Shown here one piece after another: positions 1-10,700 of a stretch of DNA of 64,000 bases. Source of the DNA: Serripes groenlandicus (lineage: Eukaryota; Mollusca; Bivalvia; Cardiida; Cardiidae); contig JASEVX010000003.1 of assembly GCA_031761405.1 (NCBI GenBank), forward strand, positions 12,665,510 to 12,729,509. Direction: 5' to 3'. The translations under genes and the position numbers were made by a program. The number at the start of each line of letters is the position of its first letter. Position 1 is the stretch's first letter. Under the pieces are notes generated by a model that made no database searches, was not told where the DNA came from, and saw only the letters and a list, made by a program, of their open reading frames with translations.

Positions 1-764
1 AAAAAACGACAGCATTAGCCTTCTACGCCCGAAACTAAATTTTGACTGTATTGTAGCCAAAGAAGGATGTCATTTCCGTTACACTTCATCTTGGCGTAAC
101 GTCAATGGAGCGTCGTTTCCTGCAAAAAAGTGGTATCAACATGAAAGACCCCAAATTCCTATACATGAGCTATTGACTCACTCATTCAAAGTATAATTAT
201 TTATCAAACATTGTGGAAAAAGGATAACTTTCTCATAAGGAGCAATTGTTCTTGTGGCGACAATCTTTTCCTAAATCGTCTGTTGCATAGGCCTCAGAAA
301 CCGTCTCAAATAGGGAAAGGGTTTAGCAGAAATGTGACCCCTTACATAATTTGTTGCAGTCATATTGACTGGTTGAAAAAGGCAGTCGCTAGGTGGCATC
401 AGAAAAGGGCTGATCTATTTGCTTCTTTACCATAATGCAGGTGATCGATTAAGGATCATCTTGGCCCTCATGTTTTAACCTCGTTCATTATAAATGTATT
501 CCTTGATTTTCTGAAAGTCTTTACTTTATTATTTTCTGTTCAAATAATAGACAACAGTAATACGAATTCCAAATATGTTTTAATAATGCAAGAAACATGA
601 CATTAACATTATTATTGTCTAGTCAATTACTTATAAATCCTTTTTTTATGGCCAAAGTATGCTTTTTAATTTTTGTTTATAATTATCTTGCGTTTTTTTC
701 GTAAATAGGTAGCACCTATAGATATATTATTATATCAATTTTCCATTTCAATTACTTATTTCAG
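1..764. other. Upstream MVP intron, no exon recognised
   Basis: The stretch before the first visible MVP exon is AT-rich, with stops in all frames apart from short chance frames. I see no further MVP-like coding sequence, so it is read as the 3' part of an intron. Confidence 0.6.
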
Positions 765-976
765 AATTCAGCACGAGTTATTCGATCCTCTGTATTTGGT
801 TTTGATGACAAGGACAAAGTTCGAAATTCATTCCTGTTCCCACAGAACAGTCTTGTTATCACGAGTATTGATATCCAATCCGTGGAGCCTGTTGACCAGA
901 GAACGAGAGACTCCCTACAGAAATCTGTACAACTCGCCATTGAGATTACCACAAACTCACAGGAGGCTTCTGCCAG
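765..976 (+). CDS. MVP: Major vault protein, internal exon (shoulder domain)
   Basis: This exon encodes 70 codons plus two bases of a major vault protein, the chief structural subunit of the cytoplasmic vault ribonucleoprotein. It follows a polypyrimidine tract and AG at 763-764 and ends at a GT at 977. The peptide starts [13 protein letters not shown] and contains [20 protein letters not shown] and [12 protein letters not shown], which match the end of the MVP shoulder domain (the stomatin/SPFH-like fold at the vault waist-cap junction). Vertebrate MVP has about 20 extra residues after FGF that are absent here. The exon ends in phase 2; its last codon (AG+A, Arg) is completed by the exon at 2286, so the splice join is consistent. 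Earlier exons with the N-terminal MVP repeats must lie upstream of the window; I found none at 1-764. The identification is very secure; exact edges rest on splice consensus and frame. Confidence 0.95.
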
Positions 977-1054
977 GTTGGTTTGGATGACAAAATCATC
1001 AATTACTAACTTCTCTTAGAAAGCTGTCCAGGGGAAAATAATTTCTGAACTGTT

Positions 1055-1255
1055 TATTTGGTAAAATGTTAACTTATTCTTATAAGTTTTGTTTGATAAA
1101 CCGCCAACTTGTTCTTAAATACATGTCAAATAGATAAGTTTTATTTGGTAAACCACCAATTTGTTCCTTAATACATGTGAAAAAGATAAGTTTTATTTGT
1201 TAAACAACCAACTTGTTCTTTAATTATAGAAAACTTTTATTTGGTAAACCATCAA
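1055..1255. repeat. Short tandem repeat in MVP intron, about 52 bp x 3-4
   Basis: Diverged copies of a unit containing TTTATTTGGTAAACCACCAA and TTGTTCTTAAATACATGT follow one another at roughly 52-bp spacing. It lies inside the 977-2285 intron. Confidence 0.7.
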
Positions 1256-1263
1256 CTGTCTGC

Positions 1264-1682
1264 TTAACTGTTTCCCACATACAATAAACCTGCAGCAGAC
1301 AACTTTGAAAACAACTGGTTAAAAATGTGGCAAAACTCTATAAAAGAAGGACTAATCATTGAAAAGAGTTACTTAAATGATTCTTTATGAAATGCAAGCC
1401 AGTGGTATAATCATATTAATAGAACTTCTGCTGCGTTCTTTTTACAAAAACAGATCCTTTCCAAGATTGTGTTCGAATTTAATAATATATTTGAATTATC
1501 ACATGTTGAAGTTATCACAAGTCCAGTATTTACATATACATGTATAGTATTTCCATTCAAAGTTATGGTTCTCATGGCTTAATTTCCCCATTTGCCACAG
1601 TGATTTCAACTCAATTCAATAATCAAACTATCATTTATAGAGTTCTTTTAGAGCAAATTTGCTGCATTTGGGAAAGGGTTAA
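1264..1682. mobile_element. TTAA-flanked MITE, older subfamily, in MVP intron
   Basis: The left end reads TTAACTGTTTCCCACATAC and contains the family motif CTGCAGCAGACAACTTTGAA. The right end reads TTTGGGAAAGGGTTAA. At about 420 bp it is longer than the usual 220-235 bp, so it may be two merged or extended copies. Confidence 0.55.
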
Positions 1683-2159
1683 TTAACATGAAAGAGCTCT
1701 AGATCAGATGGATACCGGATACTTAGGCTCTAAAGTCCTTATCCGATCTTTAAACCTGCTTATTGGTACTCTAATGAATCATCTTACTTGGACTTTTCTT
1801 TTGAAAAAGATCTAGAGATATATACAGTTCAAGCTTTGGTTAAAGACCACCCATGGGAAGAGAACAATCTGGTCTTTGTTCAAAGGTGGTCTTTAAATAC
1901 AGGGTCATTTATGCAGAAAGTGAGTAATTGGAAAATTACAAGTGTGGTTGCTATATATGGGAAATTGCTTTACAAAGGTGGTCTGTAGCACAGGTTTGAC
2001 TGTTACTCCAAACTATGCTTTTTCTGAAAACATGTTGATTCAATTTATAAATCCTTTACCTGTTTAACATCAATGGAGGAGGAAGTTCTAACAACTTTAC
2101 ACAAAATGAATCAGTCTCGATGTCTGCTTCCTAGTTACTCACACAGTACTTGTATCAAG

Positions 2160-2245
2160 GGAGTGAGAAAATCGATATGGATAGATCCCTCTCATATTCA
2201 ATTCAAACCCAGGACCTTTGGGTCACCAGACAAGACTTTACCTAC
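2160..2245 (-). mobile_element. tRNA-related SINE fragment in MVP intron
   Basis: On the minus strand the stretch reads GTCTTGTCTGGTGACCCAAA followed by GGTCCTGGGTTTGAATTGAA. The latter resembles a Pol III B box in a tRNA T-arm context. No clear A box, tail or target duplication could be fixed, so this is a tentative SINE remnant. Confidence 0.35.
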
Positions 2246-2285
2246 TCCTACTAATAAAACAAATTGTTTTATCATTTTACTTTAG

Positions 2286-2505
2286 ACATGAAGCAGAACG
2301 TCTGGAACAAGAAGCCAAGGGTCGGTTAGAACGTCAGAAGATCAGTGACGAAGCTGAGGCTGAAAAATCCCGAAAAGAGCTGCTGCTGTTACAGGCTAAC
2401 AGTGCTGCTGTGGAAAGTACTGGACAGGCCAAGGCTGAGGCCCAGTCTCGCGCTGAGGCTTCCAGAATCGAGGGTGAAGCTGCTGTAGAACAGGCAAAAC
2501 TGAAG
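2286..2505 (+). CDS. MVP: Major vault protein, cap-helix exon
   Basis: The second MVP exon in the window follows TTTAG at 2281-2285 and ends at AAG before GTGAAT at 2506. One base completes an Arg codon from the previous exon and 73 codons follow, ending in phase 0. The peptide is a charged, alanine- and glutamate-rich heptad-like helix ([17 protein letters not shown], later [19 protein letters not shown]). This is the hallmark of the long MVP cap helix, which bundles with neighbouring chains to drive assembly of the half vault. An open frame continues upstream and downstream of these edges, but the splice signals and protein family support the shorter exon. No frame breaks are seen. Confidence 0.95.
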
Positions 2506-3194
2506 GTGAATAAATATTTCTTCATCTATAAAATGTACTAGAATATGTATATATATATATGTATGCTATTGTGATATTCATATAGAATATTGAACATGAA
2601 ATAGTACCCTATAGATTCTGGATATGATCTAAAACTCATTGAAGTTGGACCAAAATACTTTGCTGTATATTAAATCTGACAACAGCGCACAAAAGGTTGT
2701 ATCTAATTGAGCCGATATATTTAAATATTCTATACAAGCTGAATACAGGACAATCATTGCTTCTTTATCTCGTTTATTTAAGTGGGTTATCTTCCCCGAT
2801 GATACCAAAAGACTTTGTAGTCAACAATTTGACCTCTCAATCTGAGATGAACTGTAATAGGCAGTCATCAGATCTATAAGAGGATTTGCTAGTGAACCAA
2901 CGTTGAGGTTTGATTTAAATGAGATTGTATGTGAGTGAAAAGTTTTATAACATGATGTGAAAAAGAAATCTGGCTTGCTAGGAAGAATTATAAAAAACAT
3001 GGTTAAGTAGTGTTGGGTCAAAAGTGGCTTAATTGTAAACATCTACCTGCAGATATCTGATTAAAATGTACAGGTCAAGTCATTATAGGTACGCTGGAAC
3101 CACCCTTCGTTATAGCCAGTCTTTGTGATTTGGGGACAATGTAGATAACTATTTCACCCATATAGCTATGATATTTTTTCAAAATTTACATGAC

Positions 3195-3424
3195 TTTCCC
3201 TTTCCCACATACAAAAAATCTGCAGCAGACAACTTTGAAATCATCTGGGGAAAAATATGGAAAACGTTTATAAATGGAAGTTTAAAAATTGAATAGAGTT
3301 GAAAATATTGTGGCAGAAGGAGAAATTGCTTGTTTTGAGCAAAACCTTCTTTTCCCACAATCTTTTCAAAAAGTCGCCAGCTGCAGAGGCATCAGAAAGC
3401 GTCTATATGTGGGAAAATGATTAA
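3195..3424. mobile_element. TTAA-type palindromic MITE in MVP intron
   Basis: The left arm has CCTTTCCCACATAC and CTGCAGCAGACAACTTTGAA. The centre has GGAGAAATTGCT, and the right arm has GCGTCTATATGTGGGAAAA just before TTAA at 3421-3424. It is a diverged copy of the family described at 6016. Confidence 0.6.
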
Positions 3425-3961
3425 ATCTTGTGTGAATAATGACAGACTAGAGCCAGATCAAAAAGAGCTGATGTGCAAGATGGTCTTGCTCTACTTTTTT
3501 TGCAATGACCCCATGGTTGATTTTTTGTAGAGCAGCATTCATTTCTAGATTTATTTTCTAATAGCATCAATGACTGATATATATTTAAGTTACGCTTTCC
3601 CTCAAACATACCTTTTTCTATGCTTCTGCAGCAGAACACTTTTGAAAACATTGTGACAAAAAGATAAATAGCTCAAAATGAGCAATTCTCCTTTAGCCAC
3701 ACAGTTTTCAACACTATTTGATATTAATACTTTTGTAAAAAAAATTGTCCATAATTTTTGCCTAGATAATTTCAAAGTTGTCTGCTGCATATGTGTTGTA
3801 TGTGAAAAAAAAGTCAGACTGTATGGATGTATTGTCACCGGTCACCACTGTGTGGGAATAATGGGACCACACCACTATTTGCCTCATGCATCTCTCTTAT
3901 ATTTGATTTTGCTTAAAATTTCACAAGTCCAAAATATTTATTGTATAACTTACCATTTCAG

Positions 3962-4345
3962 GCTCAAGCCATGAAGATCGAGGCTGAATCTGAGTTGGAC
4001 AGACTGTCTGCAGCTAGGGAGGCGGAATTGAGATTTGTTAAAGAACAAAACGAAATGGAACTATCTAAATCCAGAGATACTGCTGATATTGAGACCGGAA
4101 AATTCAAGAAAATGGTGGACGCGATTGGGTCTTCCACTCTTCAGGCCATTGCTACAGCTGGACCAGACTTACAGGTCCGCATGCTGCAGGCTCTTGGCAT
4201 GAAGTCCACCGTGATCACGGATGGCACTACGCCAATCAATCTGTTTAACACAGCACATGGACTGATTGGAGGTTTGAACACCGGACCTGTTGTACCCGCT
4301 AAACGAAAAAAGAAACATGTACAGGAGGAGGAGGATGATGATTAA
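3962..4345 (+). CDS. MVP: Major vault protein, terminal exon (cap helix end, cap ring, C-terminal tail)
   Basis: The last MVP exon starts after CATTTCAG (3961) in phase 0 and runs 127 codons to a TAA at 4343-4345. It continues the cap helix ([20 protein letters not shown]), then gives the conserved cap-ring segment with [31 protein letters not shown] and [10 protein letters not shown]. The tail is short, with a lysine/arginine cluster (KRKKK) followed by an acidic run (EEEDDD). Vertebrate tails are longer and differ in composition. The three exons total 813 coding bases (271 residues), about the last third of the protein. The AATAAA at 5323 lies almost 1 kb downstream, beyond an inserted MITE, so the polyadenylation site is unresolved. 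Confidence 0.95.
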   Translation, partial: AQAMKIEAESELDRLSAAREAELRFVKEQNEMELSKSRDTADIETGKFKKMVDAIGSSTLQAIATAGPDLQVRMLQALGMKSTVITDGTTPINLFNTAHGLIGGLNTGPVVPAKRKKKHVQEEEDDD

Positions 4346-4893
4346 ATTACAAACTTTTGTTATGAAAAAGTGCAATGATGTTTATTGTCCTGCAACTCAA
4401 GTGAAAAACGCCCCTTTTCTAGAGCTTTGCAGAGGTCTGCTGCATCCACTTTATAAGTTTATAATAGAAAACAAATAGCATAGCAATTGGCCCAGTACTC
4501 CCTAACTGCAAGGCTTTTCGACTGACCTCTACCTAGAAGCTGAGTTGAATGAAGTAAATCAGTCCTAATTGTACTGAGTTACATGCATGTTTTACAGAAC
4601 ACATGTGACTTGCTTGACAGTTTACTACTTCCTTATAAATGACCAATCAATTCAATCAATAATGGGTCATTACTCATTAATTATTACACAGAAGACTCTT
4701 TCTTCTTCAGACCATCAGAGGATAATATATATTTTGATAAATTCTTTCAAATTATGGGTACGACTCTTGTGATATCAAATAGTTTAAAGAGGATTTCGTT
4801 ATACAATATTCTAACTTTGTGTGAATTTGAATTTGTGCAATCATTCCAAAGAATTTCAAGGAATTGTGTAAGACCATTGAATCGATACTATTT
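4346..4893. other. MVP 3' untranslated or downstream sequence
   Basis: This stretch follows the MVP stop codon and has no recognisable coding sequence or repeat. Part of it is presumably 3' UTR, but no AATAAA is seen within it, so the transcript end cannot be placed. Confidence 0.5.
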
Positions 4894-5340
4894 TAACCCT
4901 TTTCCACATATGACAAATGTGCAGCAGATGACTTCCAAAACGTCCGATTCATTAACCCTTTCCCTCATTCCCGACAATTTTGCATTAGACGACTTTGAAC
5001 ATATTTTGTAAAAAAATGGAACATCTCTATAATTGAATGGTTAACCTATGACTTAAAGTGGAAAACATTGTGGCAAAAGGAGAAATTGCTTGTTTTGAGC
5101 AATTTCTTCTTTTGTCACTATGTTTTCAAAAAGCCGTCTGCTGCAGTGGGCGTCAGAAGGCGTCTATATGAGGGAAAGGGTTAACATGGTAAACCCCCAG
5201 AAATGTAACTATTGACTAGAGTTGAAAACACTGTGTCAAAGGAGAAATTGCTCATCCATGAACGTGTAATGATTGAAAAGAGTTTATAACCTTATGACAA
5301 AAGGGGACATTACTCATTATTTAATAAATATTTTAATTCT
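4894..5340. mobile_element. Older MITE interrupted by a younger MITE (4952-5184)
   Basis: The older left arm (ACCCTTTTCCACATATGAC, then GTGCAGCAGATGACTTCC) breaks at 4951. A younger copy of the same superfamily follows, with TTAACCCTTTCCCTCAT at its left end and ATATGAGGGAAAGGGTTAA at its right end (4952-5184). Older-type sequence resumes afterwards (GAGTTGAAAACACTGTGTC and AAAGGAGAAATTGCTC). TTAA on both sides of the inner copy is the expected target duplication. Confidence 0.65.
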
Positions 5341-6015
5341 GTCATGTATTTGAAGTTGAACAACCATTATACTGCTATATCCAGTATGTGTACAATCAGT
5401 AGACTGTGGTATTTTGTTTTGTTTATAATCATGATTTACAAATTTACATATCGTTCAATTTGATCATTTATAAAGATCGGGTTTATTTCCCCTGAACTTC
5501 TGCACTATTTTCCTCTCTTAAACACTTTTTACTACTGTTGGGTTTGTTGCTTCTATACACCGTGTTGATATACATGTACACGTAGGTCTATGCTTTTGCG
5601 AAAGTATATTTTATTTCTTTAAGAAGGCTATAGAGTATTGTCTGAAATATTGACTGGAAAAGAAAGAATAACGCTTCTGACATTCATTGTGTGTACAAGT
5701 GCTATTTATAAATCTATCGTGATACTTTTCTTTTCTCATTTTCACCCTAACATGATATATTTTTCATTCATAACCAATGCTTAATCAAAGTATATGTTTA
5801 TAATATTGTGGTCTTTATTATTGTTGGATATTGATATTTACATTTAGAAGCACTTAGATTTACTGTATATATTTGAACAATTCTGACTGAAATATACGTT
5901 TCTTATAAGTTTAAAGTCTTGTTACAGTCTTTTCAATATATTTGAACATAACCGAGTCTCGGATCGATGAGTTATTCATTGTACAATTTGATATTCCTGT
6001 TCTCAACAAGTCAAA
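5341..6015. other. AT-rich intergenic sequence
   Basis: No open frame of note, tandem repeat or recognisable element is visible here. Confidence 0.5.
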
Positions 6016-6245
6016 TTAACCCTTTCCCTCATACGACAATCCTGCAGCAGACGACTTTGAACCTATTTTGTCAAAAGATAGAAAATCTCCATAATTGAAT
6101 GGATAACCTATGACGAAAAGTGGAAAACATTGTGTCAAAAGGAGAAATTGCTCGTTTTGATCAATTTCTTCTTTTGTCACCATGTTTTCAAAAATCCGTC
6201 TGCTGCAGAGGCGTCATAAAGCGTCTATATGAGGGAAAGGGTTAA
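6016..6245. mobile_element. Palindromic TTAA MITE, well preserved (piggyBac-type candidate)
   Basis: About 230 bp lie between two TTAA sites. The ends are inverted: TTAACCCTTTCCCTCATA against TATGAGGGAAAGGGTTAA. Inside, CTGCAGCAGACGACTTTGAA mirrors a right-arm CCGTCTGCTGCAGAGGCGTC, and the centre GGAGAAATTGCTCG pairs with a downstream CAATTTCTTC. The whole element can fold on itself and has no coding capacity. TTAA targets with CCC-starting termini are typical of piggyBac-superfamily elements; assignment to that superfamily is inference, because no transposase is present. Confidence 0.85.
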
Positions 6246-6248
6246 TTA

Positions 6249-6480
6249 TTAACCCTTTCCCTCATACGACAATTCTGCAGCAGACGACTTTGAACGTATT
6301 TTGTCAAAACATAGAAAATCTCCATATTTGAATGGATAACCTATGACAAAAAGTGGAAAACATTGTGGCAAAAGGAGAAATTGCACGTTTTGTGCAATTT
6401 CTTCTTTTGTCAATATGTTTTCAAAAAAAGCCGTCTGCTGCAGAGGCGTCAGAAAGCGTCTATATGAGGGAAAGGGTTAA
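6249..6480. mobile_element. Palindromic TTAA MITE, second adjacent copy
   Basis: A near-identical neighbour of the 6016 copy starts only 3 bp after its end, with its own TTAA at each side (6249-6252 and 6477-6480). The central hairpin GGAGAAATTGCACG / TGTGCAATTTCTTC is cleaner than in the first copy. The pair lies in direct order. Two independent insertions into a TTAATTATTAA stretch, or a local duplication, could explain it. Confidence 0.85.
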
Positions 6481-6879
6481 ATACCAGTTTACCAGGTATT
6501 ATATTTTAACTGTTGAATGTTTTGATAACATCTAAGTTACACCTGCAATATAAAAGTGCAGTATTGGTCAAGAGTTGGAAATATTTTGGGAAGAGGAGAA
6601 ATTGTTTGTTTTGAGCAATCATTACTTTTTCGACAATACTTTTTAGGGTTTTCGTTTGGAAATTCGCCAACTATCCTGTTTGGTGGAAAGTATTAATGCA
6701 AAACAATTGCTACTACATCCTGCTTACAAATGAAGTTGCAATTTAATACTGTTATGTGTATCCGTTTATGTTCCGATTGCGGACCAACGTTTGAAGCATC
6801 TGATTCAAACGTGTTTCGAATACATTGTGAAACGAAACAACTTCCAAAATCGACCTCTCCGAAACAGTTCTGTGAAGTC

Positions 6880-7140
6880 AACCTTTTCACATGAACAAAC
6901 CTGTAGCAGACGACTTTGAACACATCGAGGCTGACATATGGAAAATATCTGTAAAAAATAGTATTATAATTTAATAGAGTTGAAAACATAGTGGTAAAGA
7001 TTGCTTGGTATAAGTAATTTCTCCTTTTGCCACACCGTTTTCCTAACTCGCCTGCTGCTGAGCAGGAATGTAGAGTATACTTTTAGTTGTAGATTCCTGG
7101 GCTGAGGTGTCAGTGAGTGTATATATGTGATAAAGGGACA
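6880..7140. mobile_element. Diverged TTAA-type MITE remnant
   Basis: The left arm has CCTTTTCACATGAACAAACC and GTAGCAGACGACTTTGAACA. The centre resembles the family core (TTGAAAACATAGTGG, TTTCTCCTTTTGCCACACC). The right end, TATATATGTGATAAAGGG, has decayed. Confidence 0.5.
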
Positions 7141-7440
7141 ATAATGAGATTGCAAAAATTACTTTCAAGGACTATGGTTAAGAGGATAAATAGCCACGCC
7201 GTAGGTAAAAGAAGAGTGTTCAAAGAAACATGCGTGTCAATCGTAAATGCAAGCTGGACGGAGAAGAAGTGCCAGTGTGTTGCCCTGTCAAAGTAGGAGA
7301 CATCACAACATTTAGGTTGGTGACCAGTGAGCCCCACGGTCAGGGTTTTAACATGTTGATGATTTACTTGATTGATTTATTGGGGCTTAACGCCGTTTTC
7401 ATATCATGTCATTATGTACTCTGCGTAATGATCCAGAACG

Positions 7441-7607
7441 GCCTGCGTAGTCCGCGCATGCTAATTCTGGCCGAAGGTAAAGAATAATAATTCCTGAAGC
7501 AAATCCACAGTAGGCGAAAAAAAGTGCCTTATCTGCGGCATGATTGGGCTGTTCCGGTTCGACACTTTACGCAGTCCACAATGATGGTTTTCTCGTGGAA
7601 CGGCTCA
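7441..7607. mobile_element. Truncated GAGCCG-family element
   Basis: The right terminus is intact (ATGGTTTTCTCGTGGAACGG then CTCA). The interior has family motifs (CGACACTTTACGCAGTCCAC) but the left terminus is missing. See the complete copy at 24762. Confidence 0.65.
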
Positions 7608-7762
7608 ATTATGTATGTACATGTATGTTTTCACAAAGGTCAGGAAGAGGTTAGCGGAAACATACTATTGCTCCTCATTTAATAACTAAAGAGATTGAGT
7701 CGTGCTCTACGGATTGATTGATTGAATGAGTGGTGTTTTACGCCACTTTCAACATTATTTTC

Positions 7763-10700
7763 AGTTATATCACGGTGTTCCCGGGGTAAGATACTAGTAC
7801 TACTGGTCCATGTATTCTGTCACCAGTTATATCACGGCGTTTACGGGGTAAGATACTAGTACTACTGGTCCATGTATTCTGTCACAGTTATATCACGGCG
7901 TTTACGGGGTAAGATACTAGTACTACTGGTCCATGTATTCTGTCACCAGTTATATCACGGTTTTTACGGGGTAAGATACTAGTACTACTGGTCCATGTAT
8001 TCTGTCACCAGTTATATCACGGTTTTTACGGGGTAAGATACTAGTACTACTGGTCCATTTATACTGTCACCCGTTATATCACGGCGTTTACGGGGTAAGA
8101 TACTAGTACTACTGGTCCGTTTATTCTGTCACCAGTTATATCACGGCGTTTACGGGGTAAGATACTAGTACTACTGGTCCATGTATTCTGTCACCAGTTA
8201 TATCACGGCGTTTACGGGGTAAGATACTAGTACTACTGGTCCATTTATTCTGTCACCAGTTATATCACGGCGTTTACGGGGTAAGATACTAGTACTACTG
8301 GTCCATTTATTCTGTCACCAGTTATATCACGGCGTTTACGGGGTAAGATACTAGTACTACTGGTCCATTTATTCTGTCACCAGTTATATCACGGCGTTTA
8401 CGGGGTAAGATACTAGTACTACTGGTCCATGTATTCTGTCACCAGTTATATCACGGCGTTTACGGGGTAAGATACTAGTACTACTGGTCCATTTATTCTG
8501 TCACCAGTTATATCACGGTGTTCCCGGGGTAAGATACTAGTACTACTGGTCCATTTATACTGTCACCAGTTATATCACGGCGTTTACGGGGTAAGATACT
8601 AGTACTACTGGTCCATTTATACTGTCACCAGTTATATCACGGTGTTCCCGGGGTAAGATACTAGTACTACTGGTCCATTTATTCTGTCACCAGTTATATC
8701 ACGGCGTTTACGGGGTAAGATACTAGTACTACTGGTTCATTTATACTGTCACCAGTTATATCACGGCGTTTACGGGGTAAGATACTAGTACTACTGGTTC
8801 ATTTATACTGTCACCAGTTATATCACGGCGTTTACGGGGTAAGATACTAGTACTACTGGTCCATGTATTCTGTCACCAGTTATACCACGGTGTTTACGGG
8901 GTAAGATACTAGTACTACTGGTCCATTTATTCTGTCACCAGTTATATCACGGTGTTTCCGGGGTAAGATACTAGTACTACTGGTCCATGTATTCTGTCAC
9001 CAGTTATATCACGGTGTTTACGGGGTAAGATACTAGTACTACTGGTCCATGTATTCTGTCACCAGTTATATCACAGCGTTTACGGGGTAAGATACTAGTA
9101 CTACTGGTCCATTTATTCTGTCACCAGTTATATCACGGCGTTTACGGGGTAAGATACTAGTACTGCTGGTCCATTTATTCTGTCACCAGTTATATCACGG
9201 TGTTCCCGGGGTAAGATACTAGTACTACTGATCCATTTATACTGTCACCCGTTATATCACGGCGTTTACGGGGTAAGATACTAGTACTACTGGTCCATTT
9301 ATTCTGTCACCAGTTATATCACGGCGTTTACGGGGTAAGATACTAGTACTACTGATCCATTTATACTGTCACCCGTTATATCACGGCGTTTACGGGGTAA
9401 GATACTAGTACTACTGGTCCATGTATTCTGTCACCAGTTATATCACGGCGTTTACGGGGTAAGATACTATTACTACTGGTCCATGTATTCTGTCACAGTT
9501 ATATCACGGCGTTTACGGGGTAAGATACTAGTACTACTGGTCCATGTATTCTGTCACCAGTTATATCACGGTTTTTACGGGGTAAGATACTAGTACTACT
9601 GGTCCATGTATTCTGTCACCAGTTATATCACGGTTTTTACGGGGTAAGATACTAGTACTACTGGTCCATTTATACTGTCACCAGTTATATCACGGCGTTT
9701 ACGGGGTAAGATACTAGTACTACTGGTCCATGTATTCTGTCACCAGTTATATCACGGCGTTTACGGGGTAAGATACTAGTACTACTGGTCCATTTATTCT
9801 GTCACCAGTTATATCACGGCGTTTACGGGGTAAGATACTAGTACTACTGGTCCATTTATTCTGTCACCAGTTATATCACGGCGTTTACGGGGTAAGATAC
9901 TAGTACTACTGGTCCATTTATTCTGTCACCAGTTATATCACGGTGTTCCCGGGGTAAGATACTAGTACTACTGGTCCATGTATTCTGTCACCAGTTATAT
10001 CACGGTGTTTACGGGGTAAGATACTAGTACTACTGGTCCATTTATACTGTCACCAGTTATATCACGGTGTTCCCGGGGTAAGATACTAGTACTACTGGTC
10101 CATGTATTCTGTCACCAGTTATATCACGGCGTTTACGGGGTAAGATACTAGTACTACTGGTCCATGTATTCTGTCACAGTTATATCACGGCGTTTACGGG
10201 GTAAGATACTAGTACTACTGGTCCATGTATTCTGTCACCAGTTATATCACGGCGTTTACGGGGTAAGATACTAGTACTACTGGTCCATGTATTCTGTCAC
10301 CAGTTATATCACGGCGTTTACGGGGTAAGATACTAGTACTACTGGTCCATTTATTCTGTCACCAGTTGTATCACGGTGTTCCCGGGGTAAGATACTAGTA
10401 CTACTGGTCCATGTATTCTGTCACCAGTTATATCACGGCGTTTACGGGGTAACATACTAGTACTACTGGTCCGTTTATTCTGTCACCAGTTATATCACGG
10501 CGTTTACGGGGTAAGATACTAGTACTACTGGTCCATGTATTCTGTCACCAGTTATATCACGGCGTTTACGGGGTAACATACTAGTACTACTGGTCCATGT
10601 ATTCTGTCACCAGTTATATCACGGTGTTCCCGGGGTAAGATACTAGTACTACTGGTCCATTTATACTGTCACCAGTTATATCACGGCGTTTACGGGGTAA

